Shown here one piece after another: positions 25,730-33,778 of a DNA stretch of 64,000 nucleotides. How positions within the stretch are numbered: position 1 is the first letter of the stretch; every line of letters starts with the position of its first letter. The translations under genes were made by a program, and so were the position numbers. The notes beneath the pieces are model-generated. The model searched no databases. It was not told the origin of the DNA and saw nothing but the letters and a program-made list of their open reading frames with translations. This DNA comes from Fructobacillus durionis (lineage in GTDB: Bacteria; Bacillota; Bacilli; Lactobacillales; Lactobacillaceae): contig NZ_FOLI01000001.1 in NCBI RefSeq assembly GCF_900112405.1, positions 434,001 through 498,000 on the forward strand, given 5' to 3'.

Positions 25730-26572
25730 TTATTGATCATCATCCTTCTTATCTCGATGTGCCTGCCACATTAACATGCCCGTCGAAATAAAACATGCCA
25801 GCAAAATCAAAACGGCAAGAATAATCTGTCCCGTCTTATTCTCTAGCATTCCTGATAGGATTGGTAAACGCGTTAGGATCCCGATAATGGCTGAAAAGAT
25901 GATGTAGAAGAAAACCGGCTTAGATAGGAAGCCCTGCTTTGCTGTCTTATTGTAAACAGCGAGGCCAAGCAAAAATAAGATAATAACGAAGATGCCCAAG
26001 GTCCCGTCCAAGTTAATTCGGACCGGCGTTTTCAACCAATAGATCATGGCAAAGGCCGGGAAGAGCAAGAGCATACCCGCTAAGATACCCAAAACGTTCT
26101 TCAACCACCCCGCTAACTTCGACGCCTTATAACGATAGACCAACGTCCCAATCGTCCGAACAATGAGCAGAATCGCCATGGTCATGTACATAGCGGACAC
26201 TACGTAGGCCCCAATATCGATGGGCTTTCCTGGTACCGTCATCGTTGGTAGGAAGGTAATGGCCAAATAACCAAAGAAAGTATAGAGAATAATCTTAGCA
26301 AAGGAAACACCATCGTTTGGCAACTTCTTTAGTAAGTTATCCGCTACCAACTTGGGCGACTGGCCAAAGTAGTCGCGAGCCGACTCCCCGTTTTTTTGCG
26401 CTTCTAAGATATCTTGCAGAATGGCCAGCAGCTGCTCCTCCACTTGGATGTCATCCTTCAACCAGGAAGTGGTCCGAACGTAAACCAGAAAATCATCGTA
26501 AAATTCCTTGTTTTCTTTATTCAATCCTGGACGTAAGTCGTTGTTACGTTCAATTAAATCTTCAACCTTCAT
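25730..26572 (-). CDS. Membrane protein with DUF1129/DUF1048-like N-terminal domain, paired with PadR
   Basis: 280 residues from the ATG at 26572, preferred because GGAG stands seven bases before it; an ATG at 26584 is also in frame. The N-terminal 90 residues are soluble and helical (VEDLIERNNDLRPGLNKEN). Six or seven hydrophobic helices follow from about residue 95. It overlaps the padR 3' end, so the two are coupled. PadR-linked membrane proteins of this layout are common in lactic acid bacteria, with no defined function. I assign none. Confidence 0.7.
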   Translation of the reverse strand: MKVEDLIERNNDLRPGLNKENKEFYDDFLVYVRTTSWLKDDIQVEEQLLAILQDILEAQKNGESARDYFGQSPKLVADNLLKKLPNDGVSFAKIILYTFFGYLAITFLPTMTVPGKPIDIGAYVVSAMYMTMAILLIVRTIGTLVYRYKASKLAGWLKNVLGILAGMLLLFPAFAMIYWLKTPVRINLDGTLGIFVIILFLLGLAVYNKTAKQGFLSKPVFFYIIFSAIIGILTRLPILSGMLENKTGQIILAVLILLACFISTGMLMWQAHRDKKDDDQ

Positions 26573-26903
26573 GCTTGGCTCCATCTATCATTAACTGCAT
26601 CGTTTGTTCGAGTTCCTGCCACTGACCAAAAAAGTCATTCATCGCGTCTAAGCCATCAGCTGTTGGCAAATAATACTTTCGATCAGGTCCACCTTCAGAT
26701 GGCCGACTTTCTCCTTGAATCAGGCCACGTTTTTCCATGGTCGCCAACAAGGGATAAATCGTCCCCTTTGGCACCTGACCCAAACCAATTCGATTCATTT
26801 CCTGGGCAATTCCGTAGCCATAGTTTGGCTCCCGTTTCAAAATTGCCAGTAAAATACCTTGTAAGAAGCCCTTCAATAGCTGACTGGAAATTGTCTGTGC
26901 CAT
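26562..26903 (-). CDS. PadR family transcriptional regulator
   Basis: 113 residues, the short PadR-s2 class. Winged helix across residues 10-90, with ILAILKREPNYGYGIAQEMN and GTIYPLLATMEKRGLIQGES, the hallmarks of the family. It usually represses its own operon until a phenolic or other toxic compound binds. Translationally coupled to the membrane protein downstream. A CTAGT/ACTAG repeat lies upstream at 26949-26970. Confidence 0.9.
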   Translation of the reverse strand: MAQTISSQLLKGFLQGILLAILKREPNYGYGIAQEMNRIGLGQVPKGTIYPLLATMEKRGLIQGESRPSEGGPDRKYYLPTADGLDAMNDFFGQWQELEQTMQLMIDGAKHEG

Positions 26904-26948
26904 TTATTCGCCCTCCTACTTTCAATATGGTCAGTCTACAGGAGAACG

Positions 26949-26970
26949 ACTAGTTTGTAAAGCATACTAG
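26949..26970. promoter_or_regulatory. Inverted repeat upstream of padR
   Basis: CTAGT and ACTAG are separated by 11 bases in the padR promoter region; a candidate autoregulatory operator. Confidence 0.35.
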
Positions 26971-26985
26971 CTATTGAAGTCAAAG

Positions 26986-27013
26986 AAAAAGTCGAACCAA
27001 GCGGCTCGACTTT
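26986..27013 (-). terminator. Intrinsic terminator after the first brnQ
   Basis: On the minus strand AAGTCGAGCC pairs with GGTTCGACTT, followed by TTT. Confidence 0.8.
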
Positions 27014-27043
27014 GATACATTTTAATGATTTTTGTATGTTAAC

Positions 27044-28387
27044 TTATTCGCCGTATGGCTTTCTAGAAGCAGCCTTCCAACCCATTGCAAAGATTACCCC
27101 ACCAAGCGCAGGCAAGACCCAACCAAAGCCTTCCGCTGCCAATGGCAAGTGCGTGGTATAGGCTGTCGCCAAAGAAGCGGCCCAAGATTGGCTAGCAAGT
27201 GGTGAAGCGCCCAAGGCATCCAAGAATGCAGGCACCGTTACCGCTAACAAAACGGCACGGTACATTACAGCATCCTGCTTGACCCATTTGTTGGTCACAC
27301 CAAGCAAAGTCAATGCTAAGGCGTATGGGTAAAGCAACATCAAAACGGGCGCTGACCAGGCGATGATGTTCGTCAAACCGGCGTTTGCCGTCACAAACGA
27401 TCCGATGGCGATGACACGAAGCCAGAAGAGATAGGAAACCTTTGGGAAGACTTTGTGCAAGTCCTGTGCAAAGGAAACAAAGAGTCCCATAGCCGTTGTA
27501 AAGACAGCCAAAGTCACGATCACGCCAGTGGCCAAAACCCCGACGTTCCCCGTGTAATGGGTTACGATTTCAGAAAAAGCCGTTCCACCGTTAGCAGCAG
27601 CCTTCATCGTTCCAAGTGATGAAACACCAAGCAAAACAGTGGCAACATAGATCAGTGATTCCATCAAGATGGCAACAAGGCCAGACTTAGCCAAGACCTT
27701 TGAAACGTTGGCCCCTTCAAAGCCTAAACCACGGACGGCATAGACAACGGAAACGGCCAAGGCAAGTAGCGCCAAACCGTCCATTGTATTGTAGCCGTCC
27801 AAGATTCCTTGGAAGGCGGCCTGACTTTGGTAAGCGTCAGTAGCGTGTTGGTGCAAGTCCCCCATTGGCAAGAAGAGTGCAAGTACAAGGATTAACCCTA
27901 GCAAAGCTAAGAAGATTGGATTCAAGTACTTTCCAACCCACTTCATCAAATTCGACTGCTTCACCGTAAGAAAGTATGCCAAACCGAAGAAAGCGGCGGT
28001 GAAAGCCAGCATGGCCACTTGATGGTAGGTAGCTGGCACGAATGGTTCAACCCCCATCGAGAAGGCCGTGGCTGCCGTACGGGGTGTTCCGAAGAGCGGA
28101 CCGATGGTAAAGTGGATGACCACTAGGAAGACCGTTCCGAACCAGGGAGCCGCTGGCTTGGCAATGTCGTAGACGGACTTTGAGTTCGTCAGTGACACCG
28201 CAAGCATGGCGAGGAATGGCAGAAGTGCCCCTGTCAAAAGGAAGCCTGCTACAGCGGGAAGCCAGTTATGACCGGCTAATTGACCCAGTTGAACTGGGAA
28301 GATAAGGTTTCCGGCACCAAAGAACATACCGAAGATGAGTGACGCGACCAAGAACAATTGCTTAGTCGTTAGTTTTTGCTTTTCCAT
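27044..28387 (-). CDS. brnQ: Branched-chain amino acid carrier BrnQ (Ile-leader copy)
   Basis: 447 residues from the ATG at 28387, set by AAGGAG eight bases upstream; an in-frame extension to 28474 would cross the leader terminator and is rejected. LIVCS family, about 12 membrane helices. The start KQLFLVASLIFGMFFGAGNL then IFPVQLG and the internal PFFGTPRTAATAF-like block are diagnostic. It imports Leu, Ile or Val with Na+ or H+. Its leader peptide is rich in Ile, suggesting induction when isoleucyl-tRNA is poorly charged. Highly similar to the next gene upstream (28699-30042), a recent paralogue. Confidence 0.93.
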   Translation of the reverse strand: MEKQKLTTKQLFLVASLIFGMFFGAGNLIFPVQLGQLAGHNWLPAVAGFLLTGALLPFLAMLAVSLTNSKSVYDIAKPAAPWFGTVFLVVIHFTIGPLFGTPRTAATAFSMGVEPFVPATYHQVAMLAFTAAFFGLAYFLTVKQSNLMKWVGKYLNPIFLALLGLILVLALFLPMGDLHQHATDAYQSQAAFQGILDGYNTMDGLALLALAVSVVYAVRGLGFEGANVSKVLAKSGLVAILMESLIYVATVLLGVSSLGTMKAAANGGTAFSEIVTHYTGNVGVLATGVIVTLAVFTTAMGLFVSFAQDLHKVFPKVSYLFWLRVIAIGSFVTANAGLTNIIAWSAPVLMLLYPYALALTLLGVTNKWVKQDAVMYRAVLLAVTVPAFLDALGASPLASQSWAASLATAYTTHLPLAAEGFGWVLPALGGVIFAMGWKAASRKPYGE

Positions 28388-28433
28388 AATGAAAAACTCC
28401 TTTAGAATTCTCAAACATCGTTTTTGAGCAAAT

Positions 28434-28532
28434 AAAAAACCAGCTACGTTAAACGCAGCTGGTTTCAAACACATTCATCAGCTGCCTATCATGTAAAAGA
28501 TAGGCAACTTAAAAAGTCAGCACCTATCCCTA
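28434..28532 (-). promoter_or_regulatory. Attenuator of the Ile-leader brnQ
   Basis: Five segments on the minus strand. GATAGG directly after the leader stop (28528-28523) pairs with GCCTATC (28505-28499). That in turn can pair with GATAGGC (28490-28484). The overlapping GCAGCTG (28485-28479) pairs with CAGCTGC (28461-28455), which is the 5' arm of an intrinsic terminator (28465-28434, AACCAGCT/AGCTGGTT then a T-run). A ribosome stalled on the Ile codons leaves the first segment free and leads to the antiterminator. A ribosome at the stop codon masks it and leads to termination. Pairings seen, logic inferred. Confidence 0.8.
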
Positions 28533-28586
28533 TGGAATAATAATGCTGATAATAATGGCTTGGTTGTTTGTCATTGAATGTGTCAT
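28530..28586 (-). CDS. Isoleucine-rich leader peptide
   Basis: An 18-residue ORF, MTHSMTNNQAIIISIIIP, with six Ile codons around one Ser. It lies just before the attenuator of brnQ. It lines up without gaps with the Val-rich leader of the paralogous brnQ (30187-30243): same length, same Ala10 and same Ser14, with the run residues exchanged. The ribosome site (AAGTGAG) is weak. Confidence 0.82.
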   Translation of the reverse strand: MTHSMTNNQAIIISIIIP

Positions 28587-28655
28587 TTGCTTACTCACTT
28601 TATTTGATGTTTATATTAAAACATGATGAGGAAAAGATGTCAATTGTAACATGTA

Positions 28656-28684
28656 AAAAAGGATGACCTGAGGTCACCCTTTTC
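28656..28684 (-). terminator. Intrinsic terminator after the second brnQ
   Basis: On the minus strand AAGGGTGACCT pairs with AGGTCATCCTT, followed by TTTT. Confidence 0.85.
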
Positions 28685-28698
28685 AATTTACTTATCAA

Positions 28699-30042
28699 TT
28701 AAGCTGCCGCCTTCTTTGGAAGAAAGGCACGGAAGATCAATGCCACAATGGCACCGATAATGGCTGGAAGAACCCAACCAAAGCCTTCGCTGGCAAGAGG
28801 AATCAAGTTCTGGTATGCAGAAGCAATTGATGTGGCAAAGTCTGTCTTGGCCCATTGGGATGAAAGCAAACCATCAATGAAGGCTGGAATTGCAATGAAG
28901 GCCATGATGAAACGGTAAATTGTCTTATCCTGCTTGACCCACTTGTTCAAAACAGCAAGGATTGTCAAAGCCAATGCGAATGGATAGATAATCATCAAGA
29001 ATGGCGTTGAGAATTCAATAATCTTTGTCAAACCAGCGTTTGCTGTGATGAAAGAACCAATTGTGATAATGCGGAGCCAGTTCTTGTATGAAATCTTAGG
29101 GAAGATACGGTGCAAATCCTGTGAGAAAGATGCTGAAAGACCCATAGCAGTTGTGAAAACGGCCAAAGTAACAATCACAGCCGTTAACAAGATTCCAACG
29201 TTTCCCGTGTAGTGGTTAATAATGTTTGAAAGCGCTGCCCCACCATTGGCAGAGATTGGCATGATACCAAGTGATGAAACACCTAGCAAAGTCGTGGCGA
29301 TGTAGATAATTGATTCAAGCAAGATTGCCAAAAATCCAGACTTAGCCAAAAGCTTTGGCACCTGCTTGTCGGAGAAGCCCATGTTCTTAACGGAGTAAAC
29401 AACGGAAACGGCAAAGGCCAACAATGCCAAACAGTCCATTGTGTTGTACCCTTCCAAGATTCCTTGGAAGCCGGCTGACGCTTGGTAAGCACCGGTAATC
29501 TTTTGGTCCAAACCACCCATTGGCAGAATCAAAGCAACGAGCAAGATAAGGGCTAGCAAAATCAAGAAGAGTGGGTTCAAATACTTTCCAACCCACTTCA
29601 TCAAGTTCGATTCCTTGATTGACAGGTAGTAAACCATGATGAAGAAAATTGCTGAGAAAATCAACATGGCCAACTGCTGGTAGGCGGCTGGAACCAATGG
29701 TGAAATTCCCATGGCAAAGGCCGTAGCTGCCGTACGTGGTGTCGCAAATAGTGGCCCCAATGAGAAGTGAATGGCGATGATCATAATCGTCGCAAACCAT
29801 GGTGCAACGGGCTTAGCGATATCAAAAACCGACGTTGACTTCGTCAAGGCCATTCCTAACATGGCCAAGTAAGGCAATACACAACCCGTCAATAAGAATC
29901 CGGATACGGCTGGCAACCAGTGGCCACCAGACATTTGTCCCATTTGAACCGGAAAGATGAGGTTCCCAGCCCCAAAGAAAAGGCCGAAAATCAGTGATGT
30001 GATGAGTAAGATTTGTTTCTTACTCGCTTTACGCTCTTGCAT
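28699..30042 (-). CDS. brnQ: Branched-chain amino acid carrier BrnQ (Val-leader copy)
   Basis: 447 residues from the ATG at 30042, supported by AGGAG; an extended reading to 30132 passes through the terminator hairpin and is not used. Same LIVCS-family plan as the neighbour, beginning KKQILLITSLIFGLFFGAGN, with 12 predicted helices. The two proteins have equal length and align throughout. The Val-rich leader suggests that valine supply controls this copy. Whether transport specificity differs as the leaders do cannot be told from sequence. Confidence 0.93.
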   Translation of the reverse strand: MQERKASKKQILLITSLIFGLFFGAGNLIFPVQMGQMSGGHWLPAVSGFLLTGCVLPYLAMLGMALTKSTSVFDIAKPVAPWFATIMIIAIHFSLGPLFATPRTAATAFAMGISPLVPAAYQQLAMLIFSAIFFIMVYYLSIKESNLMKWVGKYLNPLFLILLALILLVALILPMGGLDQKITGAYQASAGFQGILEGYNTMDCLALLAFAVSVVYSVKNMGFSDKQVPKLLAKSGFLAILLESIIYIATTLLGVSSLGIMPISANGGAALSNIINHYTGNVGILLTAVIVTLAVFTTAMGLSASFSQDLHRIFPKISYKNWLRIITIGSFITANAGLTKIIEFSTPFLMIIYPFALALTILAVLNKWVKQDKTIYRFIMAFIAIPAFIDGLLSSQWAKTDFATSIASAYQNLIPLASEGFGWVLPAIIGAIVALIFRAFLPKKAAA

Positions 30043-30085
30043 AGTAGTTCTCCTATTTTTATGAAAATTGATCTTTAGAACAAAG

Positions 30086-30189
30086 AAAAAAGCCAGCTGC
30101 ATGCGCAACTGGCTTTGTCTAACTTGACTCACTCAGCTGCCTATCCCTGATAGCGGATAGGCAAGCCAAAAATTCAGCACCCTATCCTA
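30086..30189 (-). promoter_or_regulatory. Attenuator of the Val-leader brnQ
   Basis: Same plan as at 28434-28532. GGATAGGG starting at the leader stop (30187-30180) pairs with GCCTATCC (30162-30155). That can pair instead with GGATAGGC (30146-30139). The overlapping GCAGCTG (30140-30134) pairs with CAGTTGC (30111-30105, one G-U), the 5' arm of the terminator (30116-30086, AAGCCAG/CTGGCTT then a T-run). Compared with the Ile copy, the 2:3 helix is longer and the terminator arms differ, yet every alternative pairing is kept. Confidence 0.8.
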
Positions 30190-30243
30190 ACGGATAACGA
30201 CGCTGACGACGACGGCTGAGTTAATAGTCAAGTTCTTGTTCAT
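30187..30243 (-). CDS. Valine-rich leader peptide
   Basis: An 18-residue ORF, MNKNLTINSAVVVSVVIR, with five Val codons and one Ile around a Ser. A purine-rich AAGAGAAAG precedes the ATG. Direct counterpart of the Ile-rich leader at 28530-28586; the stop codon again touches the first segment of the attenuator. Confidence 0.82.
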   Translation of the reverse strand: MNKNLTINSAVVVSVVIR

Positions 30244-30325
30244 AGTCTTTCTCTTTTCATTTGATGTCTTAATTAAAACAAAATGAGAGACCACTGTCAA
30301 GAATCAATTTTTTAAAAGATTTCAA

Positions 30326-30898
30326 TTATTCAGCAGTCATCACGATTTTAGGATAAACTTCAGCCAAAATCACAAGCACAACGGCCGAAGCGATAAAGGA
30401 TGGCAACATGTAGGAACCGTTATAGATGGTTGAGTAGACCCACACGTTCTCCCCCTTTGGCGCATAAGAACCAAAGAAGAAAACGGCTGAAGCCGTGTGT
30501 GAAAGGAAACGAAGGAAGGAGCCAACAAAGACCCCAACCGTCAACCAAAAGGCGGCCATTCCCTTTTCCTTCTTAGCAAAGGCCTTCTTAACCATTGGTA
30601 CTGTCACTGCTGTAAAGCCAACCACAGTAAAGGCCAGTGGGTAGTCCAAAAAGGCTTGGACGGGTGTCAAAATGTAAGCCCCCAGAATCAACTTAATCAT
30701 TCCGAAGAGGAAACCAGTTGTTAGTCCACCCTTGTAACCATAACGGTAGGCCATAATCATCGTTGGCACCATTTGGAAGGATATCGATCCTCCCTCACCC
30801 CAAAGGCGAATGGACCAAAAGCTTAGGACGACTGATAAGGCAGTAAAAAGCGCCATTTCAGTAATGAAGCGCAAATTCTTTGACTTTGTGTTCTGCAT
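30326..30898 (-). CDS. thiT: Energy-coupled thiamine transporter substrate component ThiT
   Basis: 190 residues with six hydrophobic helices. ALFTALSVVLSFWSIRLWGE then GGSISFQMVPTMIMAYRYG is the ThiT signature, including the loop that closes over thiamine. Later YAPKGENVWVYSTIYNGSYM carries aromatic and acidic residues of the thiamine site. It binds thiamine at the membrane and shares the general EcfAA'T module, which is not in the window. AGGAGAG precedes the ATG, and a TPP riboswitch lies directly upstream. Confidence 0.92.
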   Translation of the reverse strand: MQNTKSKNLRFITEMALFTALSVVLSFWSIRLWGEGGSISFQMVPTMIMAYRYGYKGGLTTGFLFGMIKLILGAYILTPVQAFLDYPLAFTVVGFTAVTVPMVKKAFAKKEKGMAAFWLTVGVFVGSFLRFLSHTASAVFFFGSYAPKGENVWVYSTIYNGSYMLPSFIASAVVLVILAEVYPKIVMTAE

Positions 30899-30907
30899 GT
30901 TTTTTCT

Positions 30908-31080
30908 CTCCTTTTTGCATCACAGACCACAAAAAAACAACGGATCCGAACAGCAAAAGCAGAACGAAAACCATTGTTTCATCTTTTCTGTTTTCCCTAC
31001 GCGTGTTCTAACACAACAGGTTCGAAGGGTCGGCTTACGCGCTCTCAGCCCTTGCGGGCTCCCCTAAACGGACGTTATTT
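30908..31080 (-). ncRNA. TPP riboswitch (THI element) upstream of thiT
   Basis: The minus strand shows GGGGAGCCC, GGGCTGAGA, GACCCTT, GAACCTG and GCGTAGGGA in order (aptamer about 30992-31075), the conserved THI-box blocks. It is followed by AACAATGG ... CCGTTGTT and a T-run (about 30918-30980) as terminator before thiT. Confidence 0.93.
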
Positions 31081-31134
31081 TCTTGTTGAATTTATTATAG
31101 CGAATAGCCTTCGACTTTGACAAGGGCTGCAAAG

Positions 31135-31165
31135 AAAAAAGTCAGTCGCAAAGCGACTGACTCTC
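31135..31165 (-). terminator. Intrinsic terminator of the ABC exporter-tetR operon
   Basis: On the minus strand AGTCAGTCGC pairs with GCGACTGACT around TTT, followed by TTTT. Confidence 0.88.
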
Positions 31166-31168
31166 TCG

Positions 31169-31813
31169 TTAATTCTTTTGGTAAATGGCGGCTAGCATAA
31201 TTTCTTTCGTCTGTTCCAGCCGTTTATCCGCAGCAGTTTCTGACATGGTAATTCCAATTCGAACCACCTCGATATATATCAAAACTAATTGTGAAGCAAA
31301 AAGTCGTAAAATGTCCTGACCATTCAACCTTGCCTCAGGTCCCGCGAGTTTTTCTAATATCGCTGTAATCGTCCAAAACTTATCAGACATACCATCCACT
31401 AATTTTTGAACCAATTCATCATCAATCATCAACTGTGAGACAACAATTGTCACAAGACTCTGATTTTGAAGAAAAAACTGATAACGATCTTTCAGCATGA
31501 AAGTTAAAAATTCGGCGAAGGAATCCTGGCCCGACTCAATTTCCAACTTATCAATGAAATCATCCCCATATTTCGGAAGAATATTTTCAATCGTTAAATC
31601 AAGAATTTGATTCAATAAGCCTTCTTTATTCTTAAAATACTTGAAGATAACCGCCTGGCTCACCCCTGCATTAGCCGCAATGGTTGATGTTGAGCTACTA
31701 GCGTAGCCCTGTTCCGCAAAAAGCTGAATGGCTGACTGAAGAACCTTTACTTGTGCAGGTGTCATCTTACTTTCTTCTGAAGATTTTAAGTAGTCACTGA
31801 CAATCTGATCCAT
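31169..31813 (-). CDS. TetR/AcrR family regulator of the ABC exporter operon
   Basis: 214 residues. HTH at about 25-65: YASSSTSTIAANAGVSQAVI and FKYFKNKEGLLNQILD, standard for the family. The C-terminal ligand pocket is not assignable. Last gene of an operon with the ABC ATPase and permease, so probably an autorepressor relieved by the exported compound. Its likely operator is at 33684-33701. Confidence 0.9.
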   Translation of the reverse strand: MDQIVSDYLKSSEESKMTPAQVKVLQSAIQLFAEQGYASSSTSTIAANAGVSQAVIFKYFKNKEGLLNQILDLTIENILPKYGDDFIDKLEIESGQDSFAEFLTFMLKDRYQFFLQNQSLVTIVVSQLMIDDELVQKLVDGMSDKFWTITAILEKLAGPEARLNGQDILRLFASQLVLIYIEVVRIGITMSETAADKRLEQTKEIMLAAIYQKN

Positions 31814-31846
31814 GAGACATATCCTTCTAAATAGTAATGCCTTTTA

Positions 31847-32944
31847 TTATACCTTACGGTAACGACGTAGCCCAAAGATGTTGGCCGCAGTCAAGACAAC
31901 CAAGAAAATCAAGAGAGCAACAATTTGTCCCCAGATTGATGAGAAGCCTTGTCCTTGAAGAACGACGGCGTTCATCGCATCAGCAGCGTACTTCATTGGC
32001 AAAACGTCCCCAATGATTTGTGCCCAAGATGCCATTGAGTTGAATGGAATGATTCCTGAGAAAATCATCTGTGGAACAACCACGATTGGGATAAACTGAA
32101 TCATTTGGAATTCAGAGGCTGCTAACGTTGACACTAACAATCCAAGTGCCAAGGCAACCATGGCAAGTAAGATATTGATTAAGAAGAGCAATCCGACTGA
32201 TCCAAGCACCTCAACGTGCAAAAGCGTAATCGTAAAGGAAACAATAACGGCCGTTTGCAAAATAGCAATCAAGGCGTATGACAGCATGTAACCGTATACG
32301 ATTTCCGAACGACGCACTGGCGTTGCCAACAAACGAGACAAAGTACCGGTTGTACGTTCCTTAAGAAGTGAAATTCCTGAAATCAAGAAGACAAACATGA
32401 ACACGAAGAATCCCATGAAAATTGGCATGATGGTGTCAAAGAAAGTCGTATTCTTGCTTCCATAGTTATACTTTTCAGAAAGTGAAACAGAAGAAGTAGC
32501 GGCTGGTTGTTGTCCAGCTTGTGTTGCCAAAACAACGTTCTGCTGGGCCATCGCCTTCACCTTGTTTTGGGCAAAGGTGCTATTCACAACCTGGCGAACC
32601 ATTGATGTCTTAGAAGCGTCGATGTTGGCATAGCGCAACTGGTACTGGTTCGTTCCAGTCTGTGTCAAAACAGCGTCAACATCCTTATCCTTCAAGGCTG
32701 ACTTGGCCTTACTTTCAGAATCGTAGGACTTCGTGTTCACGTGACTGGTATTCTTTAAGGAATCCGTCACGACTTGCTCCACACGGACCGTTCCAATTTC
32801 AACGGTTGGCGTTGAGTTTAACGTAAAGACGTAGTTCAACAAAGTCAAAATCAAAACTGGGGCCAAGAACATCAAGGCCAAAGTACGCTTGTCGCGCATC
32901 ATTTCCATTAAGATACGCTTTGAAATCGCTAGTGTTCGTGTCAT
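31847..32944 (-). CDS. ABC-2 type exporter permease
   Basis: 365 residues. One N-terminal helix (about 22-40), then a large extracytoplasmic domain of about 140 residues with Ser/Thr-rich stretches, then five or six helices, as in the ABC-2 permeases of the YhgE/LinearmycinR type. The helix block IYGYMLSYALIAILQTAVIV and the FSGIIPFNSMASW segment fit. The start overlaps the ATPase stop by four bases. It exports an unidentified drug or lipid-like compound with the ATPase. Confidence 0.88.
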   Translation of the reverse strand: MTRTLAISKRILMEMMRDKRTLALMFLAPVLILTLLNYVFTLNSTPTVEIGTVRVEQVVTDSLKNTSHVNTKSYDSESKAKSALKDKDVDAVLTQTGTNQYQLRYANIDASKTSMVRQVVNSTFAQNKVKAMAQQNVVLATQAGQQPAATSSVSLSEKYNYGSKNTTFFDTIMPIFMGFFVFMFVFLISGISLLKERTTGTLSRLLATPVRRSEIVYGYMLSYALIAILQTAVIVSFTITLLHVEVLGSVGLLFLINILLAMVALALGLLVSTLAASEFQMIQFIPIVVVPQMIFSGIIPFNSMASWAQIIGDVLPMKYAADAMNAVVLQGQGFSSIWGQIVALLIFLVVLTAANIFGLRRYRKV

Positions 32945-33663
32945 TCTTCTTCCTCCTCTGCCTTCAAGAAGACGTCTTCAATGCTTGGGACACCATACTG
33001 TTCTTCCAGCTGCTTTGGCCCATCGTTAGCGATGACGCGGCCACCCATTAGGAGGGCCACACGGTCAACCAATTCCGCTTCATCCATCACGTGAGTGGTA
33101 ACCAAAATGGCGTGTCCCTGCTTCTTCATATTGTGGAGTTCAGCCCAGATCTGACGACGAAGAGCTGGGTCAATTCCAACCGTTGGTTCATCCAAAACAA
33201 GCAGCTTTGGATCACCCAAGAGCGCAATGGCCAATGAAAGGCGGCGCTTCATACCACCTGAGAACCCTGAAACGGCCTGGTCTAGGAAGTCTCCCAGTGA
33301 AACAACACCGGCAACACGATTAATTTCAGCATCCAAGCCTTCCTTATCGATACCACGCATCTCAGCAAAGAACTTTAAGTTGGCACGGGCTGTCAAAGTC
33401 TCATAGAGGGCATCCGACTGAGCCATGTAACCAATCTTTCCTAACAACTCACGTTTTGGCATCGCTTCACCAAAGACATAGGCTGTACCGGCATCCGCCT
33501 TTTCAACACCCAAAGTCACGTTGATGACCGTTGACTTACCAGCTCCTGAAGGACCAAGCAAGCCAAGAATCTCACCCGTTTCGAGTGATAAGTCGACATC
33601 CTTTAGCACTTTTAAGCTACCAAATGACTTGGCGACTTTTTCCAAAGAGATAACTTTTTCCAT
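32941..33663 (-). CDS. ABC exporter ATP-binding protein
   Basis: 240 residues. Walker A GPSGAGKST (about 36-44), Q-loop AQSD, signature FSGGMKRRLSLA, Walker B KLLVLDEPTVGID, H-loop TTHVMDEAE. DrrA-like subfamily of drug exporters. First gene of the ATPase-permease-tetR operon; AAAGGAG upstream, operator-like dyad just before it. Confidence 0.93.
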   Translation of the reverse strand: MEKVISLEKVAKSFGSLKVLKDVDLSLETGEILGLLGPSGAGKSTVINVTLGVEKADAGTAYVFGEAMPKRELLGKIGYMAQSDALYETLTARANLKFFAEMRGIDKEGLDAEINRVAGVVSLGDFLDQAVSGFSGGMKRRLSLAIALLGDPKLLVLDEPTVGIDPALRRQIWAELHNMKKQGHAILVTTHVMDEAELVDRVALLMGGRVIANDGPKQLEEQYGVPSIEDVFLKAEEEEE

Positions 33664-33683
33664 ATCAAACTCCTTTTAAATCA

Positions 33684-33701
33684 AGTGAGTGATTACTCAC
33701 T
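33684..33701. promoter_or_regulatory. TetR operator candidate
   Basis: AGTGAGT and ACTCACT are separated by four bases, about 20 bases upstream of the ABC ATPase gene; the arms contain the GAGTGA-type core often bound by exporter-linked TetR repressors. Confidence 0.6.
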
Positions 33702-33743
33702 CACTAATATACGCCCTTTAATTCTACTGTCAACAAAAGCCAG

Positions 33744-33771
33744 AAAAAAAAGGAGGACATTAGTCCCCCTT
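33744..33771 (-). terminator. Intrinsic terminator after the DUF915 gene
   Basis: On the minus strand AGGGGGAC pairs with GTCCTCCT, followed by eight T residues. Confidence 0.85.
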
Positions 33772-33778
33772 CTGTCGG

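Noticed and set aside
28388-28474. N-terminal extension of the first brnQ (29 extra codons)
   Set aside because: It reads through the attenuator terminator and has no ribosome site; AAGGAG points to the ATG at 28387, and the family starts there.
30043-30132. N-terminal extension of the second brnQ (30 extra codons)
   Set aside because: Same reason: the frame is open by chance across the terminator; AGGAG selects 30042.
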